DNA of 64,000 bases from Cristatella mucedo (lineage: Eukaryota; Bryozoa; Phylactolaemata; Cristatellidae): the NCBI GenBank assembly GCA_009760855.2, contig WPIO01000033.1, positions 2,625,501-2,689,500 of the forward strand, in the 5' to 3' direction. The notes beneath the pieces are model-generated. The model did not search any database. It was not told the DNA's origin and was given only the letters and a program-made list of their open reading frames with translations. The position numbers and the translations under genes are program-made. Positions 28,790 to 49,557 of this stretch are shown piece by piece (positions within the stretch are counted from its first letter, which is position 1; each line of letters opens with the position of its first letter).

Positions 28790-29287
28790 AGAGCATACCA
28801 TGCTAGTGCAATTAGCACTAGTCTTATATAGACCATCTACAGACTGTATATATCTATACATATATATATATATATATATTATTTGTATGAGCGTGGGTGC
28901 ATGTGTGTACATATGTATGCCTGCTAAGAACATGCTGTGCTTTCGCACAGTACTTGCTCTCTATTTTATGTTATTCTGCGTACATAGTTTTCCAGTCGCA
29001 CATTGTTTCTGTTAACGACTGGATGTTGTTTTAGTCAAGGGCAGAGAGAACTCTCTGGGCCTCAATAACTGTTACGCAGTTCACTATCTCTGAAAAGACT
29101 ACATATAGCCTGTACATGCAATGTATATAGTTTTATATGAAAATAATGATTTTATTGCCTTTACTGCCGCCTTTGGTGCTGAAAGTGGATTTACCTGTTG
29201 CCAAATCAGCCTGGTGTGACTGCTGTATGCTACAAATTTGAGCAATGTACAGGAATGAGTAAAAATAATTTATTTCCATTCGGTCAA
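28790..29287. other. Convergent 3' flanks of the PHD gene and METTL1
   Basis: A 498-base gap between two facing stop codons. It holds a (TA)n run near 28859-28879 and A/T-rich sequence likely to be 3' UTR of both genes. No exon was seen. Confidence 0.6.
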
Positions 29288-37756
<8,469 letters not shown>

Positions 37757-38404
37757 GCTGGTTCCTTGTACCCACGTAGTTGCGAAACTAACTGGTTCCG
37801 CTGCAATGGTAGCGCGATACGCAAATAGCCTAAATTGAAAAATGTCCTTTAATATATCTCTAATTTTTATATCAACACTAAAACATTTCAAACTATTTTA
37901 TTTAGATACAGCTAAGTAGGTACACCAAGCAATTGCGACTGTCAGCCAAGGTGTAGGTATAAGCAGGGCACCAAGGCCCAGAATCGCGGCCCCTGAAGTC
38001 GCGTCTACACTGTCCCGCTTGCTTCTGGCCTGCTTGTGTCCTGCTTCAGTCTTCATTCGAATAGGAAGTGTACATGGTCAGTTTACCTCCGATCTCGCTT
38101 CCTACTAGCTCCACCCCCAGAGAGATCATGGGAAAATTGTTTTCGTTGGGGTGGTAGGACATTTACCCCTGCAATGCACCTCCCGCTTAAGATAAACCCC
38201 CACTGTTGCCTTTTCTCCAAGCGCCCAATGGCCTAATTCCTATAAAATGAAACAAAATAGGAACTCTGGCGAAATGTATCGACGATTTGCTGCTCATGTC
38301 GTCCACCATGCCTGTCGAGTGATGAAGAAGGTATGCCCTTAACGGTCTCTGATTGTTCGTTTGTTCAGTTTTGTCTGAGTCTTGACCGAAAATTTAAACT
38401 AAGT

Positions 38405-39020
38405 TTTGTCGAATTCTTTAAACTCCCTTGCTGCATGTATTGCTGACGTCTGCACTTTGATGGCAGCAAACTTTCTCGAATTGAATGATAACAAATTGAA
38501 TGACAATCAAACCAACTTACTATCGGAAAAACCAAGTGTTATTCAGAAACTGGAAAACTTAGCACTCAAAATAGACTCTGCCAGAATATTTCCTGTTGCA
38601 TCTGGGCGAAATGCAGATGTCGCGTTCTAAAGTGACCTCTCACTAGACAACCAAGTCGGCAGTTAAATCAAATCTGCCTACTTTCAGCTACAGTGGGTGT
38701 AAAGTAAACATGACATATCTCAAGTTCGGGATTGTTTAGACAGGGATACCACATCTAAATTTATCCATGCATTCGTGAAATCCTCTTGACTTATGTAACT
38801 CACTGCTTGCTGGTCTACCGGCCTGTTCGATCAGGCGCTTACAGCTGGTGCACAACTTTGCAGCTAGGCATGTCTGTCGTAAGCGCCTCAGTTGCGACAT
38901 CAGTTCTCGCAGACCTAAGATGACTCCCAGTCAAGCAGCCCATTGACTTTAAGGTTCTGTCACTCACTTTTTGGTCTCTGGCTCCAAACCACCTATCAGA
39001 ACTTCTCCCTCCCCCCACTT
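38405..39020 (+). mobile_element. L2A LINE, old diverged copy
   Basis: Motifs in L2A order: [10 protein letters not shown] near 38413, ANFLELND near 38465, KPSVIQKLENLALKI near 38530, SAYFQL near 38680 and the thumb near 38800-38990. Small insertions and many substitutions are present. No tail was seen. Confidence 0.85.
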
Positions 39021-39396
39021 GGCTAGACGAATAAATAAAAAATCAGACAGTTCGCGAGTTTTTGCACTTCAACTGACTGGACCTCGAACAATTTTCTGGT
39101 GACCATCGTTTTTCAAATTCGGTTGGCGTGTAGCCCTGCATAAAAATCCACAGATTACATTTAAGGAGTACAAGTTGAAAAATAATGAAAACTTTTGACT
39201 TTCCTTTGGAATACCTTTGAATATGCAAAAAGAAATGAACCTGTGTCGTGGTGGGGCAACGTAATTTCAGAAAGGGACTACAGAAAGCACAAAGTGAAAT
39301 TATAATGCATTTCGGTAGATACGAGCGAAGGAGCAGCAGTTGTGTGGGATGCTTCAAATACTTGGTTGCTATCACTTATAATTTAAAAAGACCTAT

Positions 39397-40840
39397 GTGT
39401 GTGTATCTCCGTCTGTAATTCCACAAAGTCATTAAGACCATATGGGTGTTACGCAGGAGAGTTTTGTATAGCGCACTCACAGCCTAAGCGGCTTTCCGTA
39501 CGCATTCGGTAGCCAACAGACTTCGTCTCACGCAACAAAGAGAAAGTGGGAAGCATAGCAGAGTCAGGAGAGCAGTTGAGGTAGTGAGTAGCATGGAAGT
39601 AGCAGCTCAGGACCGCTGAAAAGGATGAGCCATAGTCGGCAGTAGGAGAATAGTTGTCGTTGCGTAAGAATTGTGAAAGCGAGTTCCACAGTCTAGGACC
39701 TTCAGAGCTAAAGCTTCTGTCGCCAACTGTCTTTAAGCGGAGGAATGGGACAGCTAATTTATTGTCCACACAGGACCGGAGGGCGCGAAGAGGCTAAAAC
39801 TGATGCAGCAGTTCAGCTAGGTACGAAGGAGCCTAGCCGTGGCGGCCCTTGTGGGTCAGGGTAAGAACTTTGCTCTGTATCCTTTGCTTAACCGGCAACC
39901 ATCCTAGCTCTTTCAGCAAAGGAGACACGTGCTCAAACCGCTGGGACTTGAAGACTAGCCTTGCAGCCATATTCATAGTCTGCTGCAGTGGCCTAATAGC
40001 TTTTTTTGGCAGCCCAGCCAAAAGGGAATTACAGTAATCAAGCCGAGACAGAACTAAAGAGCTAGTTAATTTTTTTACAAGCCACTGTGGGAGACAGCTC
40101 CTAATCTTGGATAGGGATCGGATGTGATGGCTAGCTGTAGAGGCAGACTTCTGAATGAAGCTTTTGAAATTAAGGGAGCTGCCGAAACGACACCTAAATT
40201 TCGAGAAAATGGTGATGGTCGCACAATAGCATCACCTATTAGAAGAGCAAAGCCTTTTAATCCAGCCACACGATTAGGGTGTCCTATGAGCAGCAGTTCG
40301 GTTTTATCATCATTTAATTTCAGGAAGTTCTCCGACATCCAGGATCGAATATCGGCAAGACAAGCATTCAGTTTCTCAGTTGCTGCAGCAGATTCCGACG
40401 GTTTGAATGACAAATTCAACTGAGTATCGTAAGCATAGAAGTGATATCCTATTCCATGGGCCTTAATCACTTTTCCCAGAGGTTGCGTATAAATAGAGAA
40501 CAGCAAGGGACCAAGTACAGACCCTTGAGGGACTCCACATGTGACCCTTCTCGTGTCTGAGACCTGACCCCCACACGACAGGGATTGAACACGATCAGAC
40601 AAGTATGATTTGAACAACGCCAGTGCTTCGTCTGCCAGACCGATCGTTGTTCTCAATCGTTCAAGCGGTAAAGCAGAATTTCGTGATCAATGGTGTCGAA
40701 GGCAGCAGAAAGATCTAGCAGAGCTCGGGCAGTGACATTCCCGTCGTCTTTGCTACGTAGAATGTCAATGTTAACACGGAGAAGAGCAGTTTCAGTGGAG
40801 TGCTGCCTCTTGAACCCTGATTGAAAAGATCTATGGGGTT
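39397..40840 (-). mobile_element. LINE-B (second L2-like family)
   Basis: The minus strand encodes an L2-clade RT distinct from L2A. From the 5' side: HSTETALLRVNIDILRS near 40800, DLSAAFDTIDHEILL near 40700, [20 protein letters not shown] near 40530, YHFYAYDTQLNLSF near 40440 and [19 protein letters not shown] near 40320. The catalytic YADD box reads YAYD, so the first catalytic aspartate is lost. The 3' end (39397-39490) is the ctccgtctgtaattccac segment and lacks the L2A hairpin. Confidence 0.9.
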
Positions 40841-43069
40841 CTGTTTGGGCTCAAGAAAATAAAGAAGAAGCTCGTGGCAAGAATCTGTTCGCACTCGTGT
40901 ATGAATCTAATTGCACTTGTATGGCTACAGAGTGAAGAATCCCAAAATGATCGTCCAGCGCCATCAATAACATAATCTACAAGCCACTGTCACGAAAAAA
41001 GCATTTCCGGATATTTAAATCCAGCAGCCCTATTTAAATTGTCCCATACATGAACCAGGAGTGCACAGTAGCAGGTCCCCTATTAGAGTTTCAGATACTA
41101 AAGTTCATTGGTTGCATTAAAAAAATTATCTTTAGATAAACGAAGATGTCTTCTGTGGCTAAGTGCAGCCCCGACACCGAAAAAATAATTTCCGGTATAA
41201 TGACGAGGCACCAAATGTTTAAGTAGGTGAACCTCTGGGTCCTATCCCAGGAGTAAAATGCTCGCACTCATAGGCAGAGCGAGGAGGCAGGGTGAATGGT
41301 ACATGCCCTCCCCTCCTATCGTGAGCAGCAACGCGGGCCGAAATCTATATCCACGCCCTCCCGACCGTCACCAAAGACGAAAGCATGTCCTATTTCCACT
41401 TGATGAGCCATCGCCAAGTTCCATTTCAAATAAAAGCTATTATTGTGCATTTTAATTTTATATTCCTTACAGGTCTTTCCCCTTACATACAACTCTTGCA
41501 GGGTTTTGCCCCTAGACAAAAGTCGTGGCTCGGCATCTGCTCAAATTTAACGACTGGAGTCGTGGATTCGAGTCCTGCAGCGTGCAATCCTTTATCTCCC
41601 AGTGCAAGTGGAGTGGCCGCATCTATTGCTATTCTGCTGCTATGTAATGTGGCTAACGAATCATCTACCATCGACCTTACTGTTACCTTTCTGCTTGTCA
41701 TAGCGTTGGTTTGTTGTCCTTCGTGGTGGTGCTTGCAGTTAAATCTACAAAATATTAAATATGGATAAAGAGGAGACATAATAGCTGTATTTATAAGCCA
41801 CATATCATCAACTCGAGATTTTTTTGCTGAAGGTTTACATAAAGGCTTGGGATGACATTGAATAGAAGTTCTTTTTCAATTCTTCTCACCAATTATTTTG
41901 CCTTTTTGAATGCATCTTTCAATTTATTTTTTGGCTGTAGAAGCATGTTGCTTTGTTGAGTTCCACTGATAACTGACTTTTGTGGGCTTAATCAATAAAA
42001 ATATAACTTGATAGAACCTAAACTTGGTTAAACCAGCCGCTCTGTTGAATACAGAGCTCCAACAGCCTTAAATAAAATCACTGCATTGGTGTTGAATAGG
42101 TACCAGTCGCCTCGATGTGTGAAACTCCAGTCTCCAAAACCGGATGTAATGTCCTAACCCATGACTCAAGTGCACGTGTAGAGATCGGGGAACCAGAGCT
42201 GGATCAAGTACAGATTTAAGCATGTAAAAACATGCATGGTATCAAACATGCAAAAACAAGCATGCTTGAAACCACGCATTTCACTCAATCTATATATTTT
42301 GATTCTCTTGCATCAATTTGCAAAGCGCGTGGACATATGTCAGTTCTCCTGTGTGCTGTATAAGCAACCTCCTATTATTATTAAGACTAGATAGACGTCT
42401 GTCTCTTCGGAAAGGCAAGACAAAATCTGCAAGTTTGTCATTTACCAAGCACTGAAAGATTCCTATGGAGAGCACTATTGGCTGTAGCCCATAGTTGGAC
42501 CACTTAGTGCCCACCATCCGGTAGCCATAGGAAGCAGATAGAATCATCTATGATGCTCCCAGACTTCCTGGGAGGGGTGATTAGGCTCAGGGAGGGCCTC
42601 ACAAGGTTCTTTGGGCCGTTAGCACTCGAATGTAACTTGTATGTCTTTTTTCCGAGGAGCAAACATATTTTTAGATGGGGCTACACAAGCTACTCAGCCG
42701 GCCTGCTTTCCAACAACTTAACAGTTTTTAGTTAATTGGGCACATTTGGAAGAAATTCCCTCTTTTCCAGCTGTGGCGGCGTGGAAATTTGGTGTGTAGC
42801 GTCATATTGCCGGAGTCGTCCAGTTGTGCCTTCTTAAGGTTAATGTTTTCCTCTTAAGAAAATCCAGTCTCCGAGCCTGTGCGGTAGGCAACATAGTGGT
42901 GGAACCATGATATCCAAAAATGCAAAGAAAAACGGCAAAATATGTTAGTATGCAAGGATCAACATTTAGGCGAGCTCTTCCTAATGCTGATGTGGCTTTT
43001 TTCTTTCCTCTTGCTTTGGTCTAAATATTTTATTAGCCTGGCATCGCCGGATGCTCGCTCTAGAGCATC
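40841..43069. other. Repeat-poor stretch without recognised genes
   Basis: No convincing exon was found. A diverged SINE-B-like segment lies at about 41530-41618. The longest open frame, 41385-41768 plus, spans that SINE and looks fortuitous. Confidence 0.45.
41530..41618 (+). repeat. SINE-B fragment
   Basis: The B-box-like gtggattcgagtcctgc is followed by the family body (gcaatcctttatctccc), as in the copies at 57488 and 13405. Confidence 0.6.
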
Positions 43070-44450
43070 TAGGGTCGGCAAACTTTTCGGACTACCAGGA
43101 TATTTCAACAGGTCAAGGAGACACACTAAGCGAGGAGAAACAATGTGTCAAAGGAATGGTTTTTATTTAAGTAAAGTTCAGCAAGATCGATTGGAAACAT
43201 GATGCTGCATGTCCTTAAAGAGAGATACAAAATCAGGGTTTAATGATGCGGGGGTCAGCAACAGAATTCTGTTAAAGTGTTTGTCAGTGAGCTGAGAAGC
43301 CAGCTTGTTCTTTCAAAACTTCATCTTGGAGAACAGCTGCTCGCACGAATAAGTGCTGCCAAACATTCCAATAGCATGCCTGGCACAGGCTAACAGTATT
43401 AAAAACTGAGCATGTGGCAGCTGACGATAAAAGTCAATAAGAGCAGTGCTAGTAGCAAACTTGGACAAGAGAAAGTCCGAAGCCTGCAGCATAATCAACT
43501 CCAATCGCTCAACAAAGGAGATGCCGTCATATGGACAGAATAAAGGAGTGATGATGATATTAAAGTCTTTTGAATGAGAACGCACATCGGTGATACACAA
43601 AGAGAATTCATTTCACGTGTTTGAAAGCACACGGATGCATTATTCGGTGTCAACGAGGGCTGTGTCACACTGGGCGAGGTGCCGGAAATGGGCGTAGTCA
43701 CCCTTATGCAGCTGTTTCCTCCATAGAATCAGCATTGCTTCGAATGCCCACACGTGTTCTTCCATGTTCATGATGAGCTCGTCACTTCTTTGCAGCTTCA
43801 GGTCAAGTTCGTTAAGGTGAGAGCTGATATCCGTGTGGAGGTCAAACAGGCAGAGCCAAACCTTGCCAGAGAACTTTTGAAAGCTCCTGGGGCCCTCTCA
43901 CTGACGATGGAAATGATCTCGTGGTGGAGGGCAAAGATGAGCGTCAAGACGTTGCCACGATTGAGCCAGTGAACCTCAGTGTGGTAAAGCAGATCGCAGT
44001 AATCGGTCTCTGCAGCTTCGTACATGTGCTTGCACATTCGGTGGTTAAGAGGGTGAGCAAACACTGCGTTCACTAATTTCACCATACATAATGTCCTCCA
44101 TGCCTGCTGCTTTGGCACACAATCACTCCTAATGGACGATGCAGCACAGCCCAAAGAGCAGGAGTGGTCAATGTGCAACTGCGAAATTTCACAATAGATC
44201 CAACCATGGCAGGTGCACGGTCAATTGTTACCGGGACGATCTGCAAAAGGTCGAAACCATTCAAAGCAACTTCGAAGGCAATGACGACATCTTTGTCAGT
44301 TATCACTCCCCTTATCGTGGTGAGGTTGAAAAATTCTTCGACTGCCTCCAGGTCTTGCGTGATGCCTTACACAAAGATTGCCAGCTTCGCAGTGTCCTTG
44401 ATATAACAGCTTTCATCCAAGGCGACGGAGGACATATCGGAAGTTTCTAA
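43070..44450 (-). mobile_element. hAT transposon remnant (GTF2IRD2/ZBED5-like transposase)
   Basis: The left end tagggtcggcaaactttt resembles hAT/Charlie termini. The minus strand encodes transposase pieces in order: VALDESCYIKDTAKLAIF near 44430, VPVTIDRAPAMVG near 44220, YHTEVHWLNRGNVL near 43990, and the hAT dimerisation segment MFGSTYSCEQLFSKMKF near 43330. Internal stops and frameshifts, including a TGA right after FSKMKF, show it is inactive. The right end was not found. Confidence 0.85.
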
Positions 44451-44517
44451 CACAGTGAGACTCAAACCTACGGTCTGGGTCATAACGAGCGAGCACCTTA
44501 CCCCTGGGCTAAGAGAA
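44449..44517 (-). repeat. tRNA-like SINE fragment at edge of hAT
   Basis: On the minus strand: CTTAGCCCAGGGGTAAGGTG (A-box-like) and GTAGGTTTGAGTC (B-box-like). It abuts the 5' part of the hAT transposase frame. Confidence 0.5.
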
Positions 44518-44938
44518 AAGGAAACCATACCGCTTTGCTCGGACTTTGTGGTATATTTCAAAAGAATGATGGGTGAGCCGTGCTTCATAGTCGTGGTTGT
44601 AGGTACCGCATGCGTTGCCATACACGCATACGATAGACACAAGCCTACCAACTTAACTAGGCAAAAATCCAAATATTGGTCGCGGCTTTCCTGCGTCCGT
44701 TTTTTCATTCCACTCTTGCTTTGGTAAGGTCTCTTCTGACCAAAATTTGAATACGCGCCACCAAAAGAGATTTTGTTAAAAAATTCGCTGAACTAATTTA
44801 TTGCATATATTCTAATTACTTTGAATTATTCAGACGCTAAATACTATCTTCTACAGCTTAAAATATCTGGAATTGGAATGTCGCCTCTATATACCTGACT
44901 GCGCTCAGCAATGTTGTGTTCGCCTTCGGCTTCTACTG

Positions 44939-45220
44939 TTGTAACGAGCTAAGCGCCTAGTCATTAATGTACATGCCTCAAGCCACTAATGTGTATGTCT
45001 ATGTCTTGACATCTGCGGCGATTCATCGAGCTCTCGCATATGTCGCGTTGACAGAAATAAAGATCGAGTCTCTTTTGCTGCTCACGTCCTCGCTTTTGTG
45101 TCTCCGTAAGACTCCACAAGAACAGCCGCCCCACCGGAACTGCCGTAATACACCAGCAATTTGCTGAGTTAGTTGTGGACTTCGTGGCGGGCGCCGACTG
45201 ATGAAGAGTGTGTATGCTGT
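44939..45220 (+). other. Possible LTR or promoter-like segment
   Basis: It begins TGTAACGAGC, carries an AATAAA-type signal (gaaataaagatcgag near 45055), and lies 1.2 kb upstream of retroelement coding sequence. No second copy was seen in the window, so an LTR identity is only a guess. Confidence 0.25.
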
Positions 45221-45569
45221 GGTGATATTTCCTGGAGCACTAAGCACTTGGCTTAATTAAGCTTCATTAGAGCATCATGATTTTAGCCGGGTGCGACTTC
45301 CGCCGACAGAGGGCGCACGTTGATTAGGTAAGCGTTGAATCCGGACTTTACGACGATCGGTCCAATCGCCCAGCTCAATAACTTGGAATTTCAGGAATAA
45401 GCACTTTGATTATGTGCTCGTGGGAGAAAAATGCAGTAGCGGTCGAGAAAATTGCAAGGCTGGATTTCGGAGAGCGTAAGCTTGACCTGTTACATATCAA
45501 GAACTTTGAAAAGACAGTAAACGCATTAGCACGAGTCTACGAATTGTCGTCTGGTTCGCACAGCACACA

Positions 45570-45850
45570 GAGAAACGCTAGCCGATTACCACCACCACCA
45601 GTTTAATGTAGACGCACGGAGCAGAGGTAAGTGAGCCTCTCTTCGCCTCCTTCTCCCAATCGAGTTCCCTCTCCTCGACCACTGCTGTGCACTGGCCGAC
45701 CCCGATGATTAATCCAGCGGGTTACCGGCCTGTGTCCGCGCCACATCAGAGACAGATCGCAGCTGTGCACCGGCCCCTCTCGACAGCTCCTCCCAGCAGC
45801 TGTTCACGAGCGGTTTAGCAGAGGAGCCGTATCGGCCAGCATACAATCCA
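45570..45850 (-). repeat. Repeat X copy (solo-LTR-like)
   Basis: The minus strand matches the plus-strand segment 50345-50665 over nearly its whole length. Shared sequence includes tcctctgctaaacc, the ggtgcacagctg and ggccagtgcacagc stretches and the end near ggtaatcggctagcg. In the other copy the end holds an AATAAA signal. Confidence 0.7.
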
Positions 45851-46379
45851 ACAACACGAATGATGATAGATATACGTAAAAGTGCATACTAAAATTGATG
45901 TTCAACAATAATTATAAATTTTTATGAAGCCCCGAACTCTCTGTACGCATATCGCATAGATCGATCGGAAGCATATCAACCAATTAGTGCTAATAATATG
46001 CACATTTGCAGCACAAGTCAACAAACACACGAAGGAAAATTCACATTTAAGAAGCAAACATGGCACTGCCGCGGATTTATGGTAATATGAGTTTAAGGTT
46101 TATTGAGTGTTATGGGTTGATAAGTTTGTGTTTAATGGAGCGTGATTCACGGCCTGCAAAGCATTGGGAGAGGGAACGCGTACACATGAGAGAATGGTCG
46201 TGAGCAGTCTCGCTGCCCAAATACACAGTTATTTTTGGACATTCGGCGTTTTGTAGGTGAAAAGCGCACTCAGCGCCGCGTTTTGACCTGGTTGCTTCCG
46301 CGAGTACGGAGAGTTTTTGAATTGAAGACTTCGCGAGGGTGAGACGCCGGACGTCTATTTGGCCGAACCTTGTTCGCTT

Positions 46380-48290
46380 GGCGTCCACTCTTCGCTGCCA
46401 TGCTACAAGCGAATGTACCAGCGCATCACCAGGAGTCATTGCTAAAAGGTACGCTTGTGTCGGACCTACCCGATGATGTAAAACGGCAGCTGTGAGCAGC
46501 GCGCTCACTTATTAAAGCTGAGTTTCCCGTGCTGGTTGAAATGTGAAGGGACTTTATGTCGCCAAGTGAGGCACGTCTCGCCGGTCGTTTTGAGGATCGA
46601 CGAGCAGGCGACGAGCAGGCGACGTGGGGCAGTCTAGGCTGGCTGCGAAAAGCCGGTACACCGACCGGCCTTTTCCAAGCAGGCCGCACAAACGACTTTG
46701 CTGGATCTTCGGTGATCCGAATCACCTAGCCGTGGCGTGTGCCAACAAGTTCGGCGATCGGGACAGTCAAAAAACGACTAAGCGAAACCGTCACCACTTG
46801 TGCCAGCGTGTTCCCCTTGACTTCGGCTCGGCTACCCTCCATTGGCGTGATTTTGAACGACAAGTGCACAACCGCACTTGTCGACACTAGCTGTTCCCAC
46901 GCGGTGTTTGCAGTAGTGCTGGCCTCCTTGTGTGAATTGCAGCCCACGAGAGAAGGTATCTTGATGATGAGCGGCGACCGTGCTCTATGTACCTCTACAT
47001 GCAAGATTAATTTATTAATTGAAGGAGTGCCGCTGGAGGTTAATTGTTTGGTGATCGCAATAGTTGATGGCTAGGACATCGTTCTTGGGATTGATGTTAT
47101 AAGGGCACTAGGCGGCGTCCGAGTTGGACTAGGTGACAGCCGAGTTGAATTCGGTAACTAAGCGCCCGCCGCGGCCCGATGCGTGAGAACCGGTGAAAAG
47201 TGCCTTCGCGTTTCCCCGGCAACCGATATCTCGCTCGTTGCTAATTTCGGAGATTCGAGCGAGCTCACGGTCTCCGACAAAGACTTTACTGCCGAAAGGG
47301 GCGTGACAAGTGCGATGGATCTGGGAAGTGGGTGTGCAGGCACCCTTGCTGCAGGACCGGGTGCCCGCCTATCACTTTCCAGCTGCGGTAGAAGCAGAAT
47401 ATGAGAGGGTAGTAGAGGGCTTGGTTAAGTATGGTTGGCTTCAAACATTTCAAGGGGAGTGCAGTGGCTTGATGGTGGTGGTCCAAAGCACCGAAAGGAC
47501 AGTGAGGCATGTTTTCGAATATCGCGAGCTCAACCAGTTCGTGTCGAGCCACATGGCTGATGAAGACGTGTGCAATGGCAAACTTCTCGCGTGGCTACGA
47601 ACGGGACGCAACGTAAGCATCGTGGACCTGCGTCAGGTCTATTTGAAGATTCGCGTAGGCCCATCGAGAATCCGTATCCGTAGGAAGTACCCGTGGAAGT
47701 ATCAGGTGATTGAGTTTCATGTCCATCGGTACTGTTTGACTCGCCTGGATTTCGGCCTTAACGTAGCACCCAAGATAATGACTGCCGTTCTGAATAAAGT
47801 GCTTTCCAGGGACGAACGAGTCAGATCCGGCACTGATTCGTATGTGGACGAGATTTTGGCAAACAGCAATAGCGTCTCAAACGACCGCGTGATCGAGCTG
47901 CTTCGCGAATACGGACTTGAAGCAAAACAACCCGAGAAGTTAGAAGGTGGTCGAGTCCTCGGCCTCCGTGTCGACAGTAAACGCAGGGAGCTAATGTGGT
48001 GCCGAGATAATGCGATATACTCCGTACAGCTAGTAGCGATGTGGCGAGAGCTATTTTCTTGGTGTGGGCAGCGGGTCGATTATTTATGTTTGTGCGGGAA
48101 TCTCGCACAGATCAAGACGGCTCAGGTAGATGCCGTTTATTACGGAAACGCGGAACCGGGCCGCACGGCCAGCAGGCTGGTGGGAAACAGCTGCTGCAAG
48201 TGAGTCAGCTGTTTACGCCTCAGCGGCTTCCGCCGGAGTAGTCCGCTGTCGCCGTACTGCAGACCCAACAGGTTATTTTCCAATAGCCGG
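46380..48290 (+). mobile_element. Decayed LTR-retrotransposon gag-protease-RT region
   Basis: Three retroelement blocks occur in order but in changing frames. A CCHC-like knuckle (CWIFGDPNHL) lies near 46700, with one cysteine position occupied by F. A retropepsin-like segment has ALVDTSCSH near 46880, DTS in place of DTG. An RT palm has LTRLDFGLNVAPKIMTAVL near 47740 and YVDE near 47840, where YVDD is expected. All point to an inactive copy. Integrase and a 3' LTR were not seen; an L2A LINE begins at about 48317. Confidence 0.8.
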
Positions 48291-48316
48291 CTGGCTGCGA
48301 CACGCGTATAGCCAAG

Positions 48317-49146
48317 GCGACCTCTCGTTAGACGACTATATCAGCTCCACAGTCAAATCTGCCTATTTTCAGCTTCATGGCATTGCTAAAATTCGGGCTT
48401 ATTTAGATATGGATACTACGTCCAAGTTGGTCCATGCATTCGTGACATCCCGTCTCGACTTCTGCAACTCACTGCTTACTGGCCTACCAGCATGTGCGAT
48501 CAGGCGACTGCAGCTGGTGCAAAACTCCGAAGCTAGGCTTGTCTGTCGTGAGCGTCGCAGTTGCCACATCGCACCACTTCTCGCCGACCTGCACAGGGTA
48601 CCAGTCAAGCAACGGATCGAATTCAAAATTTTGTCGCTCACGTTTAGGTCACTTCATTCTTTGGCTCCAGCCTATCTCTCAGATCTAATCCCCCAACCAG
48701 GCCAAGCATCGTACCACCCGCTTTTCGGAATCCAACAGTCTACAAATACCTCGTACAAACCTCAAATCCTTTGGAGACCGTGCATTTAGTTCGTATGCTC
48801 CCAAAGCCTGGAACTCCCTCCCGACTTGCATCAGAACATCTCCTGAATTGACCACATTTGAAAAGAACTTAAAACACACCTATTTAGGACAGCATTTAGT
48901 GGGTCCATGTGATTCGTCCTTGATGTGCTTATGCGTGCTGACACTGTGCATGCTGCCACTAACCACATTTGCATGCTGACCCTGTGCATGTCACCCCTAA
49001 CCATGTTATTCATGCTGCTTGTTTATCAAGCATGATATTACTCACCATTCAATTGCATTTCCCTTTTCAGCAAATGTAAAGCGAATAGAGAGAGATTGAG
49101 TTCTCTGAGGGCGCCTTTATCAAGTGCATTATTATTATTATTACTT
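48317..49146 (+). mobile_element. L2A LINE inserted in the LTR element
   Basis: It begins within the [20 protein letters not shown] segment and runs through the thumb, 3' UTR, hairpin (with one extra base) and an ATTATT tail at about 49128-49143. Its junction with the LTR-element sequence marks a 5'-truncated insertion. Confidence 0.93.
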
Positions 49147-49148
49147 AC

Positions 49149-49202
49149 CTCAAATGTATAGTCGGCGATCGGGACTGGTACAGCAAAGTGCACAGTGAGG
49201 TT
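49149..49202 (-). CDS. Orphan exon-like segment, 18 codons
   Basis: On the minus strand a 54-base frame, NLTVHFAVPVPIADYTFE, is bounded by a consensus acceptor (GTAATTTTCAG) and a consensus donor (GAG/GTAAGTAA). Both phases are 0. I do not recognise the protein. The L2A tail ends a few bases beyond the donor and the Tigger terminus begins 27 bases upstream of the acceptor, so it is a remnant of unique sequence between transposons. It could be a real exon of an unidentified gene or a chance match. Confidence 0.4.
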
Positions 49203-49557
49203 CTGAAAATTACATTTTCGCACATATACAGTGGTACCTTGGCTTACAAGGTTAATTCTTTCCGTGACGAAGCACGTAACTCAAATTACTCGTCTGTCAA
49301 ATCAATATTCCCCATTGAAATGAATTGAAATGCCATTAGTTCGTTCCGGACCCACAAAAATACTGCGTTTTTTGTCACACGTTTTTAAATTAAAAAATGT
49401 GCTTGTAAATAACGAATATTGTTTAAAACACATTACAATATAACGTAGGTCATACATGGGTTTTATTAATTATAATGTACAGCGTTAACTTGGAGATCGG
49501 ACGACTTGAAGATGCTGATGGAGTTGGATGAGAAATGCTTAAATTAATACCTAAATC

